Source: Pseudomonas sp. AL03
GTDB taxonomy: Bacteria; Pseudomonadota; Gammaproteobacteria; Pseudomonadales; Pseudomonadaceae
Length of the DNA: 64,000 bases
NCBI RefSeq assembly: GCF_029960815.1
Contig: NZ_JASBRE010000006.1
Location: forward strand, 1-64,000
Reading direction: 5' to 3'
The number at the start of each line of letters is the position of its first letter. Within the stretch, counting starts at the first letter, position 1. The notes beneath the pieces are model-generated. The model saw nothing but the letters and a program-made list of their open reading frames with translations, searched no databases and was not told the origin of the DNA. Below are positions 28,525 through 38,387 of this stretch, in pieces. The position numbers and the translations under genes are program-made.

Positions 28525-30618
28525 GTGTTCGGATCGGCCAATACGGCGCATTTTGCGCTGCACATCCCCGCGGTTCGTAACGATTTCAAAGTCCTCGCCT
28601 TTGACGGTGTTGAGGCCATCAGCGCCTTGTACGCGATCCAGATTGAACTGGTCAGCGAACACCCGGATTTCGATCTCGAAAGTCTGCTCAGCCAACCCGC
28701 ATTTCTCCAGTTCGGTCTTAACGGCGAAGGCCTTCACGGTCGGATCGAAGACGTGTTCGTGGGTGAGGCCGGCAAGCGCCTGACCCGTTATCACCTGACC
28801 CTCGTACCGACGCTGCATTATTTGCAGTTCAGCCACAATCAGCGGATTTTCCAGCACCTGACGGTGCCGCAAATCATTGCTCAGGTGCTCAAAGGTCACG
28901 GCATTCAGGCCGATGCGTTTACCTTCCATGTCAGCACCAGCCCCGAGCGCGAATACTGCACTCAATACGGGGAAAGCGATTTCGAACTCGTCCAGCGCCT
29001 GTGCGCCGAGGACGGCATCGCGTGGCATCACCAGCACTCGGCAGACGGTCATTTGTTGGTGTTCACCGACGACCAGACCTGGTTCCCCAAACTGGGCGAA
29101 ACCCCTTATCAGCAAGACTCCGGCATGGTGGCAGAGCACCCGGTGGTCAGCCAGTTTTCCATGCGTTTCAGCACCCGCACCAGCACGGTCACGCGCCGGG
29201 ACTATGACCTGAAACGGCCGAGTCTGTTGCTGGAAAGTCGCTTCACCGCCGAGTTCAGCCCAGAGCTTGAAGACTATCGTTACCCGGAGTTCATCGAGAA
29301 CGAAAAGCGCGGCAAACAACTCGCTCGCCAGACCTTGGAGCGGCACCGCACCGATTACCAGTTGACCGAGGGCAAAAGTGACCAGCCGACGCTGCGCTGC
29401 GGTCACTACTTCGACCTGACCGAACACCCGCGCAAAACCTGCAACGATTTGTGGTTGTTGCTCAGCGTGACGCACGCTGGAAAACAACCGCAGTCACTGG
29501 AAGAGGCCATCACCAGCGACGTCAAACCCGAAGACGGCTTTACCCAAGGCTATCGCAACAGCTTTCGCGCCATTCCCTGGGACGTGCTCTACCGTCCGCC
29601 GATGCGTTCACGCAAAACCGTGCTGGTCAGCCAGACCGCCCGTGTTACCGGGCCGGCCGGCGAAGAGATTTATTGCGATGAATATGGCCGTGTCCGTGTC
29701 GAGCTGCCGTGGGATCGGACCGAACTCAACAGCGAAAAAAGCAGTTGCTGGCTGCGGGTTTCCTCCAGTTGGGCCGGGGAAAATTTTGGTTCGGTGACCA
29801 TCCCGCGCATCGGCATGGAAGTGGTGGTGACTTATCTGGAAGGGAACCCCGACCAACCATTGATCACCGGTTGCGTGGCTAACACCGTCACGTCCGTGCC
29901 GTACACCTTGCCCGAGCACAAAACCAAAACCGTATTGCGCAGCCACAGCTCCCCACACACCGGTGGTTACAACGAGCTGTCGATTGAAGATCGCGCCGGG
30001 CAGGAACAAATCTACCTGCGCGCCGAGCGCGACCTAGACCAACTGATCCTCAACGACAGCGACACCCAGATCGGTAACGACCGCCGTGAACAGATTACTC
30101 GCGACAGCCACAGCCTGATCAGCAACGACCGTTTCGAACAGGTGGACAACCACAGCGCCAGCCTGATCAAGGGCGACGAGTTGCACACCACCCAAGGCGT
30201 GCGCAACACGGTGATCGGCGGCAATGAACTGATCACCATCACCGGTAATAGCAGCACCACGGCAGGCGGCACGCTGGTGATTCAGGCCGGTCCACAGGCC
30301 CACGTCACCGCTGCGAACGTGGTAATCGATGCGGGGATGAGCCTGACGCTCAAGGCTGGCGGTCACCACATCGTGATCAACTCGGGCGGGATCTTCAGCA
30401 GCGTGGCCATTGTCGAGGGTGGTTCACCGCTAGCTGGCCTAACCGGGCAGGCGGCACTGTCAGCAGCTCCCCAAGCTGCCGAGGCTGTGGTCATCGACAC
30501 CCTTCCCATGGAAGCACTACTCAAACAGAACATCGTCTTTCGTGAAACCGATTCCGGCATTTGCCCAGTATGCGAGGTCGCCCAGGAACCCCAGGCAGCA
30601 GAGAGGGGTGAAGCATGA
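28525..30618 (+). CDS. vgrG: type VI secretion tip protein VgrG
   Basis: About 697 aa. The gp27-like base (about 10-370) is followed by the gp5 OB-fold ('DEYGRVRVELPWDR' and 'GMEVVVTYLEGNPDQPLITG') and a beta-helix needle with repeated 'N/D-D/S..QI/LI' strands (about 490-620). A short tail carries 'CPVC'. I prefer GTG 28525 (VFGSAN...), with AAGGA 7 bp upstream, over the longer frame from 28462. VgrG trimers cap the Hcp tube and carry effectors. No structural T6SS genes are present here, so this is an orphan vgrG cassette served by a system elsewhere. The next gene overlaps by 4 bp. Confidence 0.92.
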   Translation: MFGSANTAHFALHIPAVRNDFKVLAFDGVEAISALYAIQIELVSEHPDFDLESLLSQPAFLQFGLNGEGLHGRIEDVFVGEAGKRLTRYHLTLVPTLHYLQFSHNQRIFQHLTVPQIIAQVLKGHGIQADAFTFHVSTSPEREYCTQYGESDFELVQRLCAEDGIAWHHQHSADGHLLVFTDDQTWFPKLGETPYQQDSGMVAEHPVVSQFSMRFSTRTSTVTRRDYDLKRPSLLLESRFTAEFSPELEDYRYPEFIENEKRGKQLARQTLERHRTDYQLTEGKSDQPTLRCGHYFDLTEHPRKTCNDLWLLLSVTHAGKQPQSLEEAITSDVKPEDGFTQGYRNSFRAIPWDVLYRPPMRSRKTVLVSQTARVTGPAGEEIYCDEYGRVRVELPWDRTELNSEKSSCWLRVSSSWAGENFGSVTIPRIGMEVVVTYLEGNPDQPLITGCVANTVTSVPYTLPEHKTKTVLRSHSSPHTGGYNELSIEDRAGQEQIYLRAERDLDQLILNDSDTQIGNDRREQITRDSHSLISNDRFEQVDNHSASLIKGDELHTTQGVRNTVIGGNELITITGNSSTTAGGTLVIQAGPQAHVTAANVVIDAGMSLTLKAGGHHIVINSGGIFSSVAIVEGGSPLAGLTGQAALSAAPQAAEAVVIDTLPMEALLKQNIVFRETDSGICPVCEVAQEPQAAERGEA

Positions 30619-31181
30619 CCCTGGTCACCCCGAACAAAGGACTGCTCCTGCTTGATGGTGCTCAGTATGAAGACGCTATCGATTGGCTTCACCAGCACTA
30701 CGGCGCAGACGCTCCTCAATCGCTTTTCAAGGGGACCGCTTACGAGCCGATTGGCGCAGCGGGGCCATTTCTGCTGAATGCCTCGCTTGGCAGCGCAGCC
30801 TACGCCGCATGGTGGGGCGGCTCCGACTTGCAACACGGTGTTTGGCTGGCTTCTCCACAGAGCGCTCAACAATGGCTACCGATCCTGCAACGTCGCTTGC
30901 GCATTTTTGATGAACACCAGCGAGAGTTATGGCAGCGCCTGGCGGATGGCTCGGTCCTGCTTCGCGCCTGGTTGGCCGGCGTGCAATGGCCAACAGGCTT
31001 TTGGTTCGGCGTGGAAAGCGTCTGGCTACGCCATGGCAACGCGCCAGTGTGCGCTTGGGAGAACCAGGCGCCGGAATTCGACTCAGCACCGGCCAATAAA
31101 GGTCTGGCCGCGCAAATCACCCTGCCTGAGCCGCTTCTGCATGCACTGAGCCTTCCAGCCAACCCGGAGAAAAACGCATGA
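30615..31181 (+). CDS. DUF4123 T6SS effector chaperone/adaptor
   Basis: A 188-aa soluble protein of the DUF4123 (Tap/TEC) type. The N-terminus has 'LLLLDGAQYEDAIDWL', the centre 'GPFLLNASLGSAAYAAWW' and 'LQRRLRIFDEHQRELWQRL'. DUF4123 proteins hold a specific effector and load it on the cognate VgrG. Its place between vgrG and the large effector, with 4-bp ATGA overlaps on both sides, is the expected order. I see no odd features. Confidence 0.88.
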   Translation: MTLVTPNKGLLLLDGAQYEDAIDWLHQHYGADAPQSLFKGTAYEPIGAAGPFLLNASLGSAAYAAWWGGSDLQHGVWLASPQSAQQWLPILQRRLRIFDEHQRELWQRLADGSVLLRAWLAGVQWPTGFWFGVESVWLRHGNAPVCAWENQAPEFDSAPANKGLAAQITLPEPLLHALSLPANPEKNA

Positions 31182-33872
31182 GTGCCCAGAATAAAATCCG
31201 CGTTGGAACGTGCCCGCTCTTCACTGCCGTTTTGCCCCTGCGATACGCCCTCGGCCCTACCGTCGCTGTCGATACCGATGCCTACGACTTGCCGGCGTTG
31301 AACGGCTCGTTTCCCGAGTTGGGGCCTCGTCATCCTGACTTGACCGGGCATGCGCTCAATTACACCTCGCGTTTGTTGCGCGACGGTTGGCTCTATGTCT
31401 GGGAGAGCAGTCCACCCAAGTTGGTGGAGTATCAAGTCGAAAAAGCTCAGCTCACCCAAACCCCGCGTGCGGGCAGGGTAATCGACACCCGGGTCAAACC
31501 CCATCTGTTGTTAAGAGCGGGCGACGTTGCCGGATTGGTATGGTCGCCCGTTCGCTGGAGTGAGGCGCAATACCAGGCCACCAGAAAAGACCCCGCCGTG
31601 CGTCAGCGCATCATGCGAAGTTTTGTTCCGGGTGTTGCGCCGTTCAGCGGCAAGGTTGACGCGGTCGCTAAGCAGATTGGCGAATACAACGATGCGACGA
31701 GCTATGGCTGGAGCGCGGAGCCCAAGACGGAACACGCGCCTGATTGGTTGAAGGTGCGAAAGCAGATGAAGGCTTGCGAGCAGCAAACTTACGCGGTCAT
31801 TGATGACGCCTGGGGCGTTCTGCTCGACCTCGCTGCGCTGATGCGTGTCCGTAAAGAAACATTCGACAGTTACCAGGAACATCACGCTGAAGAGTGGGCG
31901 ATGGCCGGCGTCATCAAGTCACTGAGCGAAGGCGACCGCCAACTGAGTGCACAACTGCCGTCTATCACTCGCTATGACGAACTCCAGCAGGTGTGGAAAG
32001 ATCAAGAGATCCAAAACAATCGGTATACCGCCGACACGCGGCGTCTGGCCCAACTCTGGGTGGCGTGGTTCAACACCCTGCAAGTGACCGGTCCGTCGAG
32101 CATGGACACGGCTTGCGGCCATTTCGACATCACTCAGTCGATGGCGCGTGAGGCACTGGAATTGCATTTCGCAGCGGCGTGCCTTGGGGCCGGCCAGCAC
32201 CAGTATCGGAGCCGAGGCCATTAGCCTCAACCTGAACGGCAATGCGTCGGGAAAACCTTGGCTCCTCTGGGCTTTGCTTGGATTACCCGCACGGCTTGGC
32301 AAAAGCGAGATCAAGTACCTCGTTGATCTTGGCGATGCGTTCAACGACAACACGACGGCGTTGCAGGAAGGTGCTAGCAAGGTTGCCAGCGCTTTCGGGT
32401 ATGCCGATGCACTGAACAAGACTGCCGACAAACTGAAGCAACATAAGCCGGCATCGAGCATTGAGGCCTTGTTTCTGGCAATCGCTCCGGTGGCTGGGTT
32501 GCAACTGCATCAGGCACAAAACTCGACCAGCACCGCCGGGAGCTTGTACATGGCGGCGGCTCTGGCTCGTAGCGACCAGCGCATCCAGGCGTTGGGCGTT
32601 ACCTCGCGTCAGTTGGGCGAGTGGTACAGCGACTTGATGGGGACACGCCCAGCGGCGCCTGCTCATTTGAGCGTTGCACCGCTGGTCGCGGCCGTGGGGC
32701 AGAGCGTGCCGTTCATGCATCTGGTGCCGACCAGCACCAAATTGCCACCGTTGCCGGTGAATCTGGCGGCGGGTGTGGATTTGAGTAGCGTGCTGGATCT
32801 GAAAGGGGCTTGGGATAAAGCACCGATCAAGGTTTTGGTGACGTTGATGGCGGGGCTGAATTTTTATTGGTCAATGGATCAGTTAGTAGATAGCGGAACA
32901 ACTAAAAAATGGGTTGGTGCTTTCGGCGTCTTGACTGGCGTTGGAGCAGCAGGCGCGGCAGTTGGTCAGCGGATGGCAGAGGTTAACTGGACCTCTGCTA
33001 TTAGCCAGGGCGGCAAAAACTCTATTCCAGCGAGGCTCGCGTTAGTTCGAGCCATGGGAATGGCCGCAGGTGCTGCTTTGTTGCAGTCAGCGTTCCTCTG
33101 CTTTGATGTGGTGGTTTACGGTTTCGAAGCCTTTGAGGCGTTCCAGGCGGGTGACTTTGATACCTTCTCCGTTAATCTGGGGCTAATCGGGGCATCGGTG
33201 GCGAGCATTAGGCTGCAGGCTCAAGCCTTCCGGGCACTGCGCATTGCACGAGCGGCCGTGATAGCAGGGGATGCGGCGGTTATTTCTAAAGGGTTGGATG
33301 TCGTGCCTCACTTGGGCGTCAAGCTTTTGGGGCTCGCCGTGGTGATTGTGGGCGGGGTCATCGCCCGGCTCTATACGACTGACTCACCGCTAGAAAAATG
33401 GGTAAAAAACAGTCATTTCGGTATCCGTCCGGACAACGATTGGTCAACTAACTACACCCAGTCAATGGAGCGTCTGTATCCCATTCTGTTTCCTGTCAGT
33501 TTTGAAGTATTCCGACTGAGAGAGTTACACCCTTATCAAGGGCAAGTCACCTCGACCTACCTGATGCTGAACCTGCCGGGGAAAAACATTCAGATGACGG
33601 ATGGGATGATCCACTTCAAGGGCCATGAAATCTGGCGCGATACCCTCGGATATCACTCCGAACGGGTCAAAAAAGTCAAATGGACAGGTGAAAATTTTGA
33701 TCGGCATAGTGGCAGCCGGATTCCTGTACAAGTTGGCGTAACCCCGTACCGGCGCGTCTACCATGAGGACGGCGTGCGGGATTTGTGGAGCATTGAGGGC
33801 GATTTGATCTATTCACCGCGTGAAGGACTGACGCTGCCAGCGGTAAAAATCAAGGACTGGGCATGGATATGA
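31178..33872 (+). pseudogene. T6SS effector (VasX/BTH_I2691-like), frameshifted
   Basis: Two overlapping frames form one gene. The first (31178-32224) begins with 'CPLFTAVLPLRYALGP', typical of the N-terminal domain of VasX/BTH_I2691-type effectors. The second (to 33872) resumes in the next frame. Removing one G from the GGGG run at 32186-32189 joins them as ...CLGPASTS... and gives a continuous 897-aa protein. The C-terminal half has several hydrophobic helices (about 565-735), as expected of a pore-forming toxin, then a soluble tail. In VasX such domains permeabilise the inner membrane. It follows its DUF4123 adaptor and precedes the likely immunity gene. The frameshift may be real, a sequencing error, or phase-variable. 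Confidence 0.8.
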
Positions 33873-34789
33873 ATACGCCGGAGCAACCGCGATACAGCGC
33901 TATCCCCACGGTACTGTTGGAAGCGCATAAGCCCACTGGTGAGCAGCCAATGGAGCTGTTTATTACTGATGAGCACACCGAACATTATCTGGCTTTGCGG
34001 GCAGGCGGCGATTCGGATCGGGGTCAATTTACAGGCCTTGGCGGGTGGATAGGGTTGGGTGGGCTAGGAATGGTTTTTTTGTTAATGATCAATGGGAAGT
34101 GGGAAAGCGTTCCCATGGGCCTGATCATGTCGGCAGCATTTTTCCTTGTTCCTTTTTTATGGGAAACCCTTCGTCCCTTGCCTTTGCCTATCCTGTTCAA
34201 CCGTCGCACTCGTGAAGTGTATTTCGAACACGAAGGTGAACTGCTCCACGCTCCATGGGATGGCATAACCGCCGTGGCCAATGAATATCAGCTAGTTGGT
34301 ACCCACATTGGTGGCATGCAAAGCGCCTCACTGGAAATACGCATGTGGCAGTTTGAAAGGCCGGAAATTGCATTGATGGTCAGTCTCGGCTCGCCTTTCG
34401 GCAAATCATTGGCGATGCAGAAAGGCTTTTGGGAATACATCCGCTCTTACATGAACAACGGCCCGTATTTCGACGAGCAGGGTAATCACTGTGAGTCGGA
34501 TGCGTTCATAAAAAGCCAGCTAGCGGTGCAGCCAAACATGAGCGGGTGGTTCAAGGACACCTTCAGCGACATAAAAAAAAGACGGGCGGAAAGTGGAAGG
34601 AAGAACTACTTGGGCGGCAGTGATGTAGTCATGCTTGTTCTTACTTTTCTCTTTTATCCATGGTTTCGCATTCAGGAACTCACTTACAGCTTCGCCAAAC
34701 GCCGCTCCCGCAACCTGTGGCCGAAAGTCGTCACCGAACGACTAAAGGCCAATGGCCCTTCTTCGCGACTTGTGGACTTGTGGACTTGA
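33863..34789 (+). CDS. DUF6708 protein, likely T6SS immunity protein
   Basis: A 308-aa membrane protein overlapping the effector by 10 bp. It has two hydrophobic segments (about 57-75 and 81-100), a central soluble domain with 'ILFNRRTREVYFEHEG' that looks PH-like, and a further membrane segment near 255. DUF6708 proteins usually follow BTH_I2691-type effectors. A membrane-located immunity protein is what a pore-forming toxin needs; this is inferred from position and topology. Its GC is lower than the flanking backbone. Confidence 0.75.
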   Translation: MDMNTPEQPRYSAIPTVLLEAHKPTGEQPMELFITDEHTEHYLALRAGGDSDRGQFTGLGGWIGLGGLGMVFLLMINGKWESVPMGLIMSAAFFLVPFLWETLRPLPLPILFNRRTREVYFEHEGELLHAPWDGITAVANEYQLVGTHIGGMQSASLEIRMWQFERPEIALMVSLGSPFGKSLAMQKGFWEYIRSYMNNGPYFDEQGNHCESDAFIKSQLAVQPNMSGWFKDTFSDIKKRRAESGRKNYLGGSDVVMLVLTFLFYPWFRIQELTYSFAKRRSRNLWPKVVTERLKANGPSSRLVDLWT

Positions 34790-34845
34790 TGAGTTGATCG
34801 GAAGTCGATTGGTTGTAAATCTGTTTGATATGGTGTGAAGTCTTT

Positions 34846-35280
34846 ATGCGGGTGATTTGGAATGAACGTGTGGGTTTAAGAATCAGAGCTTTGGCTTATG
34901 TGAGCTTGGTTCCAACCTATGCAGTGATTAAGTTTATGTTGGATCCGCTTTTTTACTTGGAGGATGTTGTGCTGGGTCGAGCGTTAGTATTGTCTGTTCT
35001 GATGAATATAATATTGTTTTCATATTTTACGGTTGGGTAGCGCGACAGAGAGGTCGCTGTTGAAATTGTTTCGGATGGGCTGGATTTTCGTGATGATGCT
35101 GCTGGTTACTGTCGTCGGATTCTAATTCGTAGCGATGAGATACTAAAAATAAAAGTTGTAAGTAATATATTTTTTGATTCGCTCGTCATTGAGCTAAAGG
35201 ATGATCAGAGATTTTCGTTTAGTAATATGATTGCGCCGGAAAATTTTGTTGAATGCGCTCAATCTCGAATAAATTATTAA
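34846..35280 (+). pseudogene. small membrane protein gene interrupted by an amber codon
   Basis: From ATG 34846 the frame reads 64 codons with two hydrophobic segments (about 18-36 and 45-62), meets TAG at 35038-35040, then stays open for 79 more codons to TAA at 35278-35280. The second half has a beta-rich, PH-domain-like pattern ('LDFRDDAAGYCRRILIRSDE', 'FFDSLVIELKDDQRFSFS') and no usable start close to the amber. Together they look like one 144-codon gene. It is very AT-rich, like many orphan immunity genes, and lies just after the DUF6708 gene. It could be a decayed or spare immunity gene; family not recognised. Confidence 0.6.
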
Positions 35281-35472
35281 ATTTTGGTTTGTTTTTAGTC
35301 GTGTTGATGTCTCTCAAAATGGATTTGTAGGAGCTTTCCGAAATTATCGGGTGGGGTTTTAATCATCTAGGTAGCTGTTTATAGTTCCAATGTCGCCCCA
35401 CCAGTTCGGTGACCGATCTTAGCCGGTCGAAACAAAGATGAAACCTTTCGACAGTAACCGGAGTTTTGACCA
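35281..35472. other. AT-rich intergenic stretch at the island's right edge
   Basis: No gene is seen. Base composition changes back from AT-rich to the normal GC of the chromosome. A short hairpin (CCGAAATTATCGG, 35338-35350) and a 'TGTAGGAGC' REP fragment are present. The leader of the following small gene does not carry the three-way-junction element found at 1588. Confidence 0.5.
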
Positions 35473-35742
35473 ATGGCTAAGTACCACCCGCTCCAAGGCA
35501 ACTTCAGCGTCGGCTCGACGCTATACATCGACACCGAAGCCCGCGCTTCCGATCTCCTGGAAACCGCCGTCCACCGACTCAAAGCCGCGCGTAATCTGCT
35601 CAACAGCGTCACCTGTCTGTGCGTCAAAGAAGCCGAAGGACACGACCTGGAGCATTTCGCCAACGCTGCGCACATGTTGATCCAGGACGGCTGTGATGCC
35701 TTGGATGTGCTGGGCTGGACGCTGGACAAAGCCGCACGCTGA
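35473..35742 (+). CDS. DUF3077/DUF6124-like small protein
   Basis: An 89-aa soluble helical protein. 'AVHRLKAARNLL' and 'AAHMLIQDGCDALDVL' match the spacing of RL, ML/D and D..V positions in the DUF6124-type protein at 1725, so the two look paralogous. The family is multicopy in Pseudomonas and of unknown function. ATG 35473 was chosen; an overlapping frame from 35438 is a shadow. It is followed by a clear terminator before the convergent rsgA. Confidence 0.7.
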   Translation: MAKYHPLQGNFSVGSTLYIDTEARASDLLETAVHRLKAARNLLNSVTCLCVKEAEGHDLEHFANAAHMLIQDGCDALDVLGWTLDKAAR

Positions 35743-35748
35743 AAATGA

Positions 35749-35778
35749 GAAAGCCGCGAGATGATCGCGGCTTTCTTG
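35749..35778 (+). terminator. terminator after DUF3077-like gene
   Basis: Stem AAAGCCGCGA / TCGCGGCTTT with a short T-rich tail. Confidence 0.8.
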
Positions 35779-35834
35779 TCTCTGCTGGATACTGCTGATC
35801 ATTTTCGTGGCATCACGAAAATGATCAAGGCTAC

Positions 35835-36866
35835 TTAATAGCTGGTTTCCGGCAGGCTGGCGATGATCGAGCGGTAGCTGTTCATCCGTTGCTGCTGCAC
35901 GCGACCTTCTTCCAGGGCCTTGAGCAGGGCGCAACCCGGCTCGCGGTCATGCTTGCAGTCGCGGAAGCGGCAGGTGCCGATCAGGTCGTTGAACTCGATG
36001 AAGCCGGCTTCGACGTCGGCACGGCTGACGTGGCCCAGACCGAACTCACGAATACCTGGGGAGTCAATCAACTCACCGCCACCGGGGAAGTGGAACAACC
36101 GTGCGGTGGTGGTGGTGTGAGTGCCCTGGCCGGACAACTCGGACAGCGGGCCGACACGGGCTTCGACTTCAGGCAACAGGCTGTTGACCAGCGAAGACTT
36201 GCCGACGCCGGACTGGCCGACGAACACGCTGATGCGCCCGTCCAGCTGTTCCTGCAGTTGCTCCATGCCGTTGCCGTGGTGCGCCGAGACTTCCAGCACC
36301 GGGTAACCCAGCGTGCGGTAAACCGCCAGCAAGGCATTCAACGCCGGGGCGTTCTGCTCGTCGATCAGGTCGAACTTGTTGAGCAACAGCAGCGGACGAA
36401 TCCCTGCGTGCTCGGCGGCGACCAGGTAACGGTCGATCAGATTCGCGTGAGGCTCGGGCAGCGGGGCGAAGACGATGACAATCATGTCGACGTTGGCCGC
36501 TACGGGTTTTAGCTGACCACGGCTGTCCGGACGGCAGAGTTCGGTTTTGCGCGGCAGTTGCGCCACGATCACGCCGATGCCCTGGTTGCCGGCACGCCAG
36601 ACCACCTGATCGCCGGTCACCAGCGCAGGCAGGTTGGCGCGCAAGTGGCAGCGGAACACCTGGCCGGCCAAATCGCCATCGAGGGCTTCGACTTCGACCT
36701 GCACACCGAAGTGCGCGATCACCAGGCCGGTCTGTTCCGGACCCAGATCGCCACCCTCAAGTGCCTCGACAGCCGAGGACTCGCGTTTGGCGGCGCGGGC
36801 AGCGCGTTCGCCCTGAATCTTTTCGATGCGCCAGTTTTGACGACGATTGAGTTGGCGTTTGGCCAT
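35835..36866 (-). CDS. rsgA: ribosome small-subunit GTPase RsgA
   Basis: A 343-aa circularly permuted GTPase for late 30S maturation. The order is OB-fold (about 40-125), G4 NKFD (163-166), G1 GQSGVGKSS (217-225), G3 DSPG (268-271), then a zinc site Cys299-Cys304-His306-Cys312. The G4-before-G1 order is diagnostic. The gene is divergent from orn, with the 107-bp gap holding both promoters. This pairing is conserved in gammaproteobacteria. Confidence 0.97.
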   Translation of the reverse strand: MAKRQLNRRQNWRIEKIQGERAARAAKRESSAVEALEGGDLGPEQTGLVIAHFGVQVEVEALDGDLAGQVFRCHLRANLPALVTGDQVVWRAGNQGIGVIVAQLPRKTELCRPDSRGQLKPVAANVDMIVIVFAPLPEPHANLIDRYLVAAEHAGIRPLLLLNKFDLIDEQNAPALNALLAVYRTLGYPVLEVSAHHGNGMEQLQEQLDGRISVFVGQSGVGKSSLVNSLLPEVEARVGPLSELSGQGTHTTTTARLFHFPGGGELIDSPGIREFGLGHVSRADVEAGFIEFNDLIGTCRFRDCKHDREPGCALLKALEEGRVQQQRMNSYRSIIASLPETSY

Positions 36867-36973
36867 GGGTGTTCCGTATCAAGAATGCAGCGATTAGGTA
36901 AAACGGCCGCGAGTTTAGCACGCCCGGCCACCGGCCTAGGCTAAACTGCGCAGCATTGCCTAGGAGCCGACTC

Positions 36974-37516
36974 ATGCAAAACCCGCAGAATCTGATCTGG
37001 ATCGACCTGGAAATGACCGGTCTGAACCCTGATACCGACGTCATCATCGAGATGGCCACCATCGTCACCGACAGTGACCTGAACACCTTGGCCGAAGGTC
37101 CGGTGATCGCTATCCACCACAGCGACGAGATCCTCGCCGGCATGGACGAGTGGAACACCCGTCAACACGGCGGCTCCGGGCTGACCCAACGGGTGCGCGA
37201 CAGCCGTATCAGCATGGCTGAAGCCGAAGCCGACACCATCGCCTTCCTGGAAAAATGGGTACCGAAGGGCAAGTCGCCGATCTGTGGCAACAGCATCTGC
37301 CAAGACCGCCGCTTCCTTTATACCCACATGAAATCCCTGGAAAGCTTCTTCCACTACCGCAACCTCGACGTCTCGACGCTGAAAGAGTTGGCCGCACGCT
37401 GGGCGCCGGACGTGCGCGACAGCTTCAAAAAGGGCAGCACGCACCTGGCCCTGGACGACATCCGCGAATCGATCGCCGAGTTGCAGCACTACCGCAAGCA
37501 TTTCATCAAGTTCTGA
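36974..37516 (+). CDS. orn: oligoribonuclease Orn
   Basis: A 180-aa DEDDh 3'-5' exonuclease that degrades 2-5-mer RNAs, including pGpG from c-di-GMP turnover. Active-site residues: Asp11 and Glu13 in 'WIDLEMTGL', Asp111, His157 and Asp162 in 'HLALDD'. ATG 36974 is preceded by TAGGAG; the six extra upstream codons are not needed. Full normal length. Confidence 0.97.
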   Translation: MQNPQNLIWIDLEMTGLNPDTDVIIEMATIVTDSDLNTLAEGPVIAIHHSDEILAGMDEWNTRQHGGSGLTQRVRDSRISMAEAEADTIAFLEKWVPKGKSPICGNSICQDRRFLYTHMKSLESFFHYRNLDVSTLKELAARWAPDVRDSFKKGSTHLALDDIRESIAELQHYRKHFIKF

Positions 37517-37608
37517 TGGAGTTGAGGGCTGCACGGATTGTGCAATGCCCTCTTTTGGTGCCGCCACTAAATAGCTAGACTGCGCGCCTTCCTGCAAGGA
37601 CCGCCCCC

Positions 37609-38220
37609 ATGTTGCTGATGCTTTACCTGATCGCCATCACCGCCGAAGCCATGACCGGTGCCTTGTCGGCCGGCCGTCGCGGGATGGATTGGTTCGGCGT
37701 GGTGCTGATTGCGTGCATCACAGCGTTGGGCGGTGGTTCGGTGCGTGACGTGCTGCTCGGTCACTACCCGCTGACGTGGGTCAAACACCCGGAATACCTG
37801 GTGCTGACCTCGGTGGCGGCGATGTTCACGGTTTTCGCTGCGCGCTGGATGCGGCATCTGCGCTCGCTGTTTCTGGTGCTCGATGCCGTGGGTCTGGTGG
37901 CGTTCACCCTGATCGGCTGCATGACCGCCCTCGAAATGGGCCACGGCATGCTGGTGGCATCGGTCAGCGGCGTGATCACCGGGGTTTTCGGCGGCATCCT
38001 GCGCGACATCTTCTGCAACGACATCCCGCTGGTCTTCCGCCGCGAACTCTACGCCAGCGTCTCGTTCGCGGCGGCGTGGTGCTACATGCTCTGCCTTTAC
38101 CTGCAATTGCCCGGTGAACAGGCGATTTTGATCACGCTGTTCGGCGGTTTCCTGCTGCGGTTGCTGGCAATCCGTTTCCATTGGGAAATGCCGAAGTTCG
38201 TTTATAACGACGAAGCCTGA
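37609..38220 (+). CDS. TRIC-type (UPF0126/YicG) cation channel family protein
   Basis: A 203-aa inner-membrane protein with seven hydrophobic segments arranged as an internal duplication. Each repeat contains a GG-centred pore motif: 'ALGGGSVRD' (about 42-50) and 'VFGGILRDI' (about 125-133). Bacterial TRIC homologues form trimeric monovalent-cation channels. It lies 92 bp after orn on the same strand and may be co-transcribed. No partner is apparent. Confidence 0.88.
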   Translation: MLLMLYLIAITAEAMTGALSAGRRGMDWFGVVLIACITALGGGSVRDVLLGHYPLTWVKHPEYLVLTSVAAMFTVFAARWMRHLRSLFLVLDAVGLVAFTLIGCMTALEMGHGMLVASVSGVITGVFGGILRDIFCNDIPLVFRRELYASVSFAAAWCYMLCLYLQLPGEQAILITLFGGFLLRLLAIRFHWEMPKFVYNDEA

Positions 38221-38296
38221 TTTCAGCGGTGTGCATGGTCTGATAAGTGTGTGCTTCGAAATATCCTGTCGAGGAAGTCGCTTAGGTTACTCAGTG

Positions 38297-38371
38297 AAAA
38301 TGGGGTAAAAAGTGCATAAATGGGGTAATCCGTTATTGAATTACCCTGTTTGTTGTTGAATTACCCTATTT
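38297..38371 (+). promoter_or_regulatory. four-copy operator-like repeat array upstream of fic
   Basis: Two direct copies of AAATGGGGTAA (38298-38308 and 38318-38328, 20 bp apart) face two inverted copies of the related GAATTACCCTNTTT (38338-38351 and 38358-38371, also 20 bp apart). The last copy ends 16 bp before the fic ATG. The symmetry and two-turn spacing suggest binding of a dimeric regulator, possibly the winged-helix tail of Fic itself. Confidence 0.6.
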
Positions 38372-38387
38372 GGCAGGTAAAACATCT

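Noticed and set aside
32148..33872. Second half of the T6SS effector considered as an independent gene
   Set aside because: No ribosome-binding site at 32148, its first residues are out-of-frame effector sequence, and the frame joins the upstream ORF on removal of one G.
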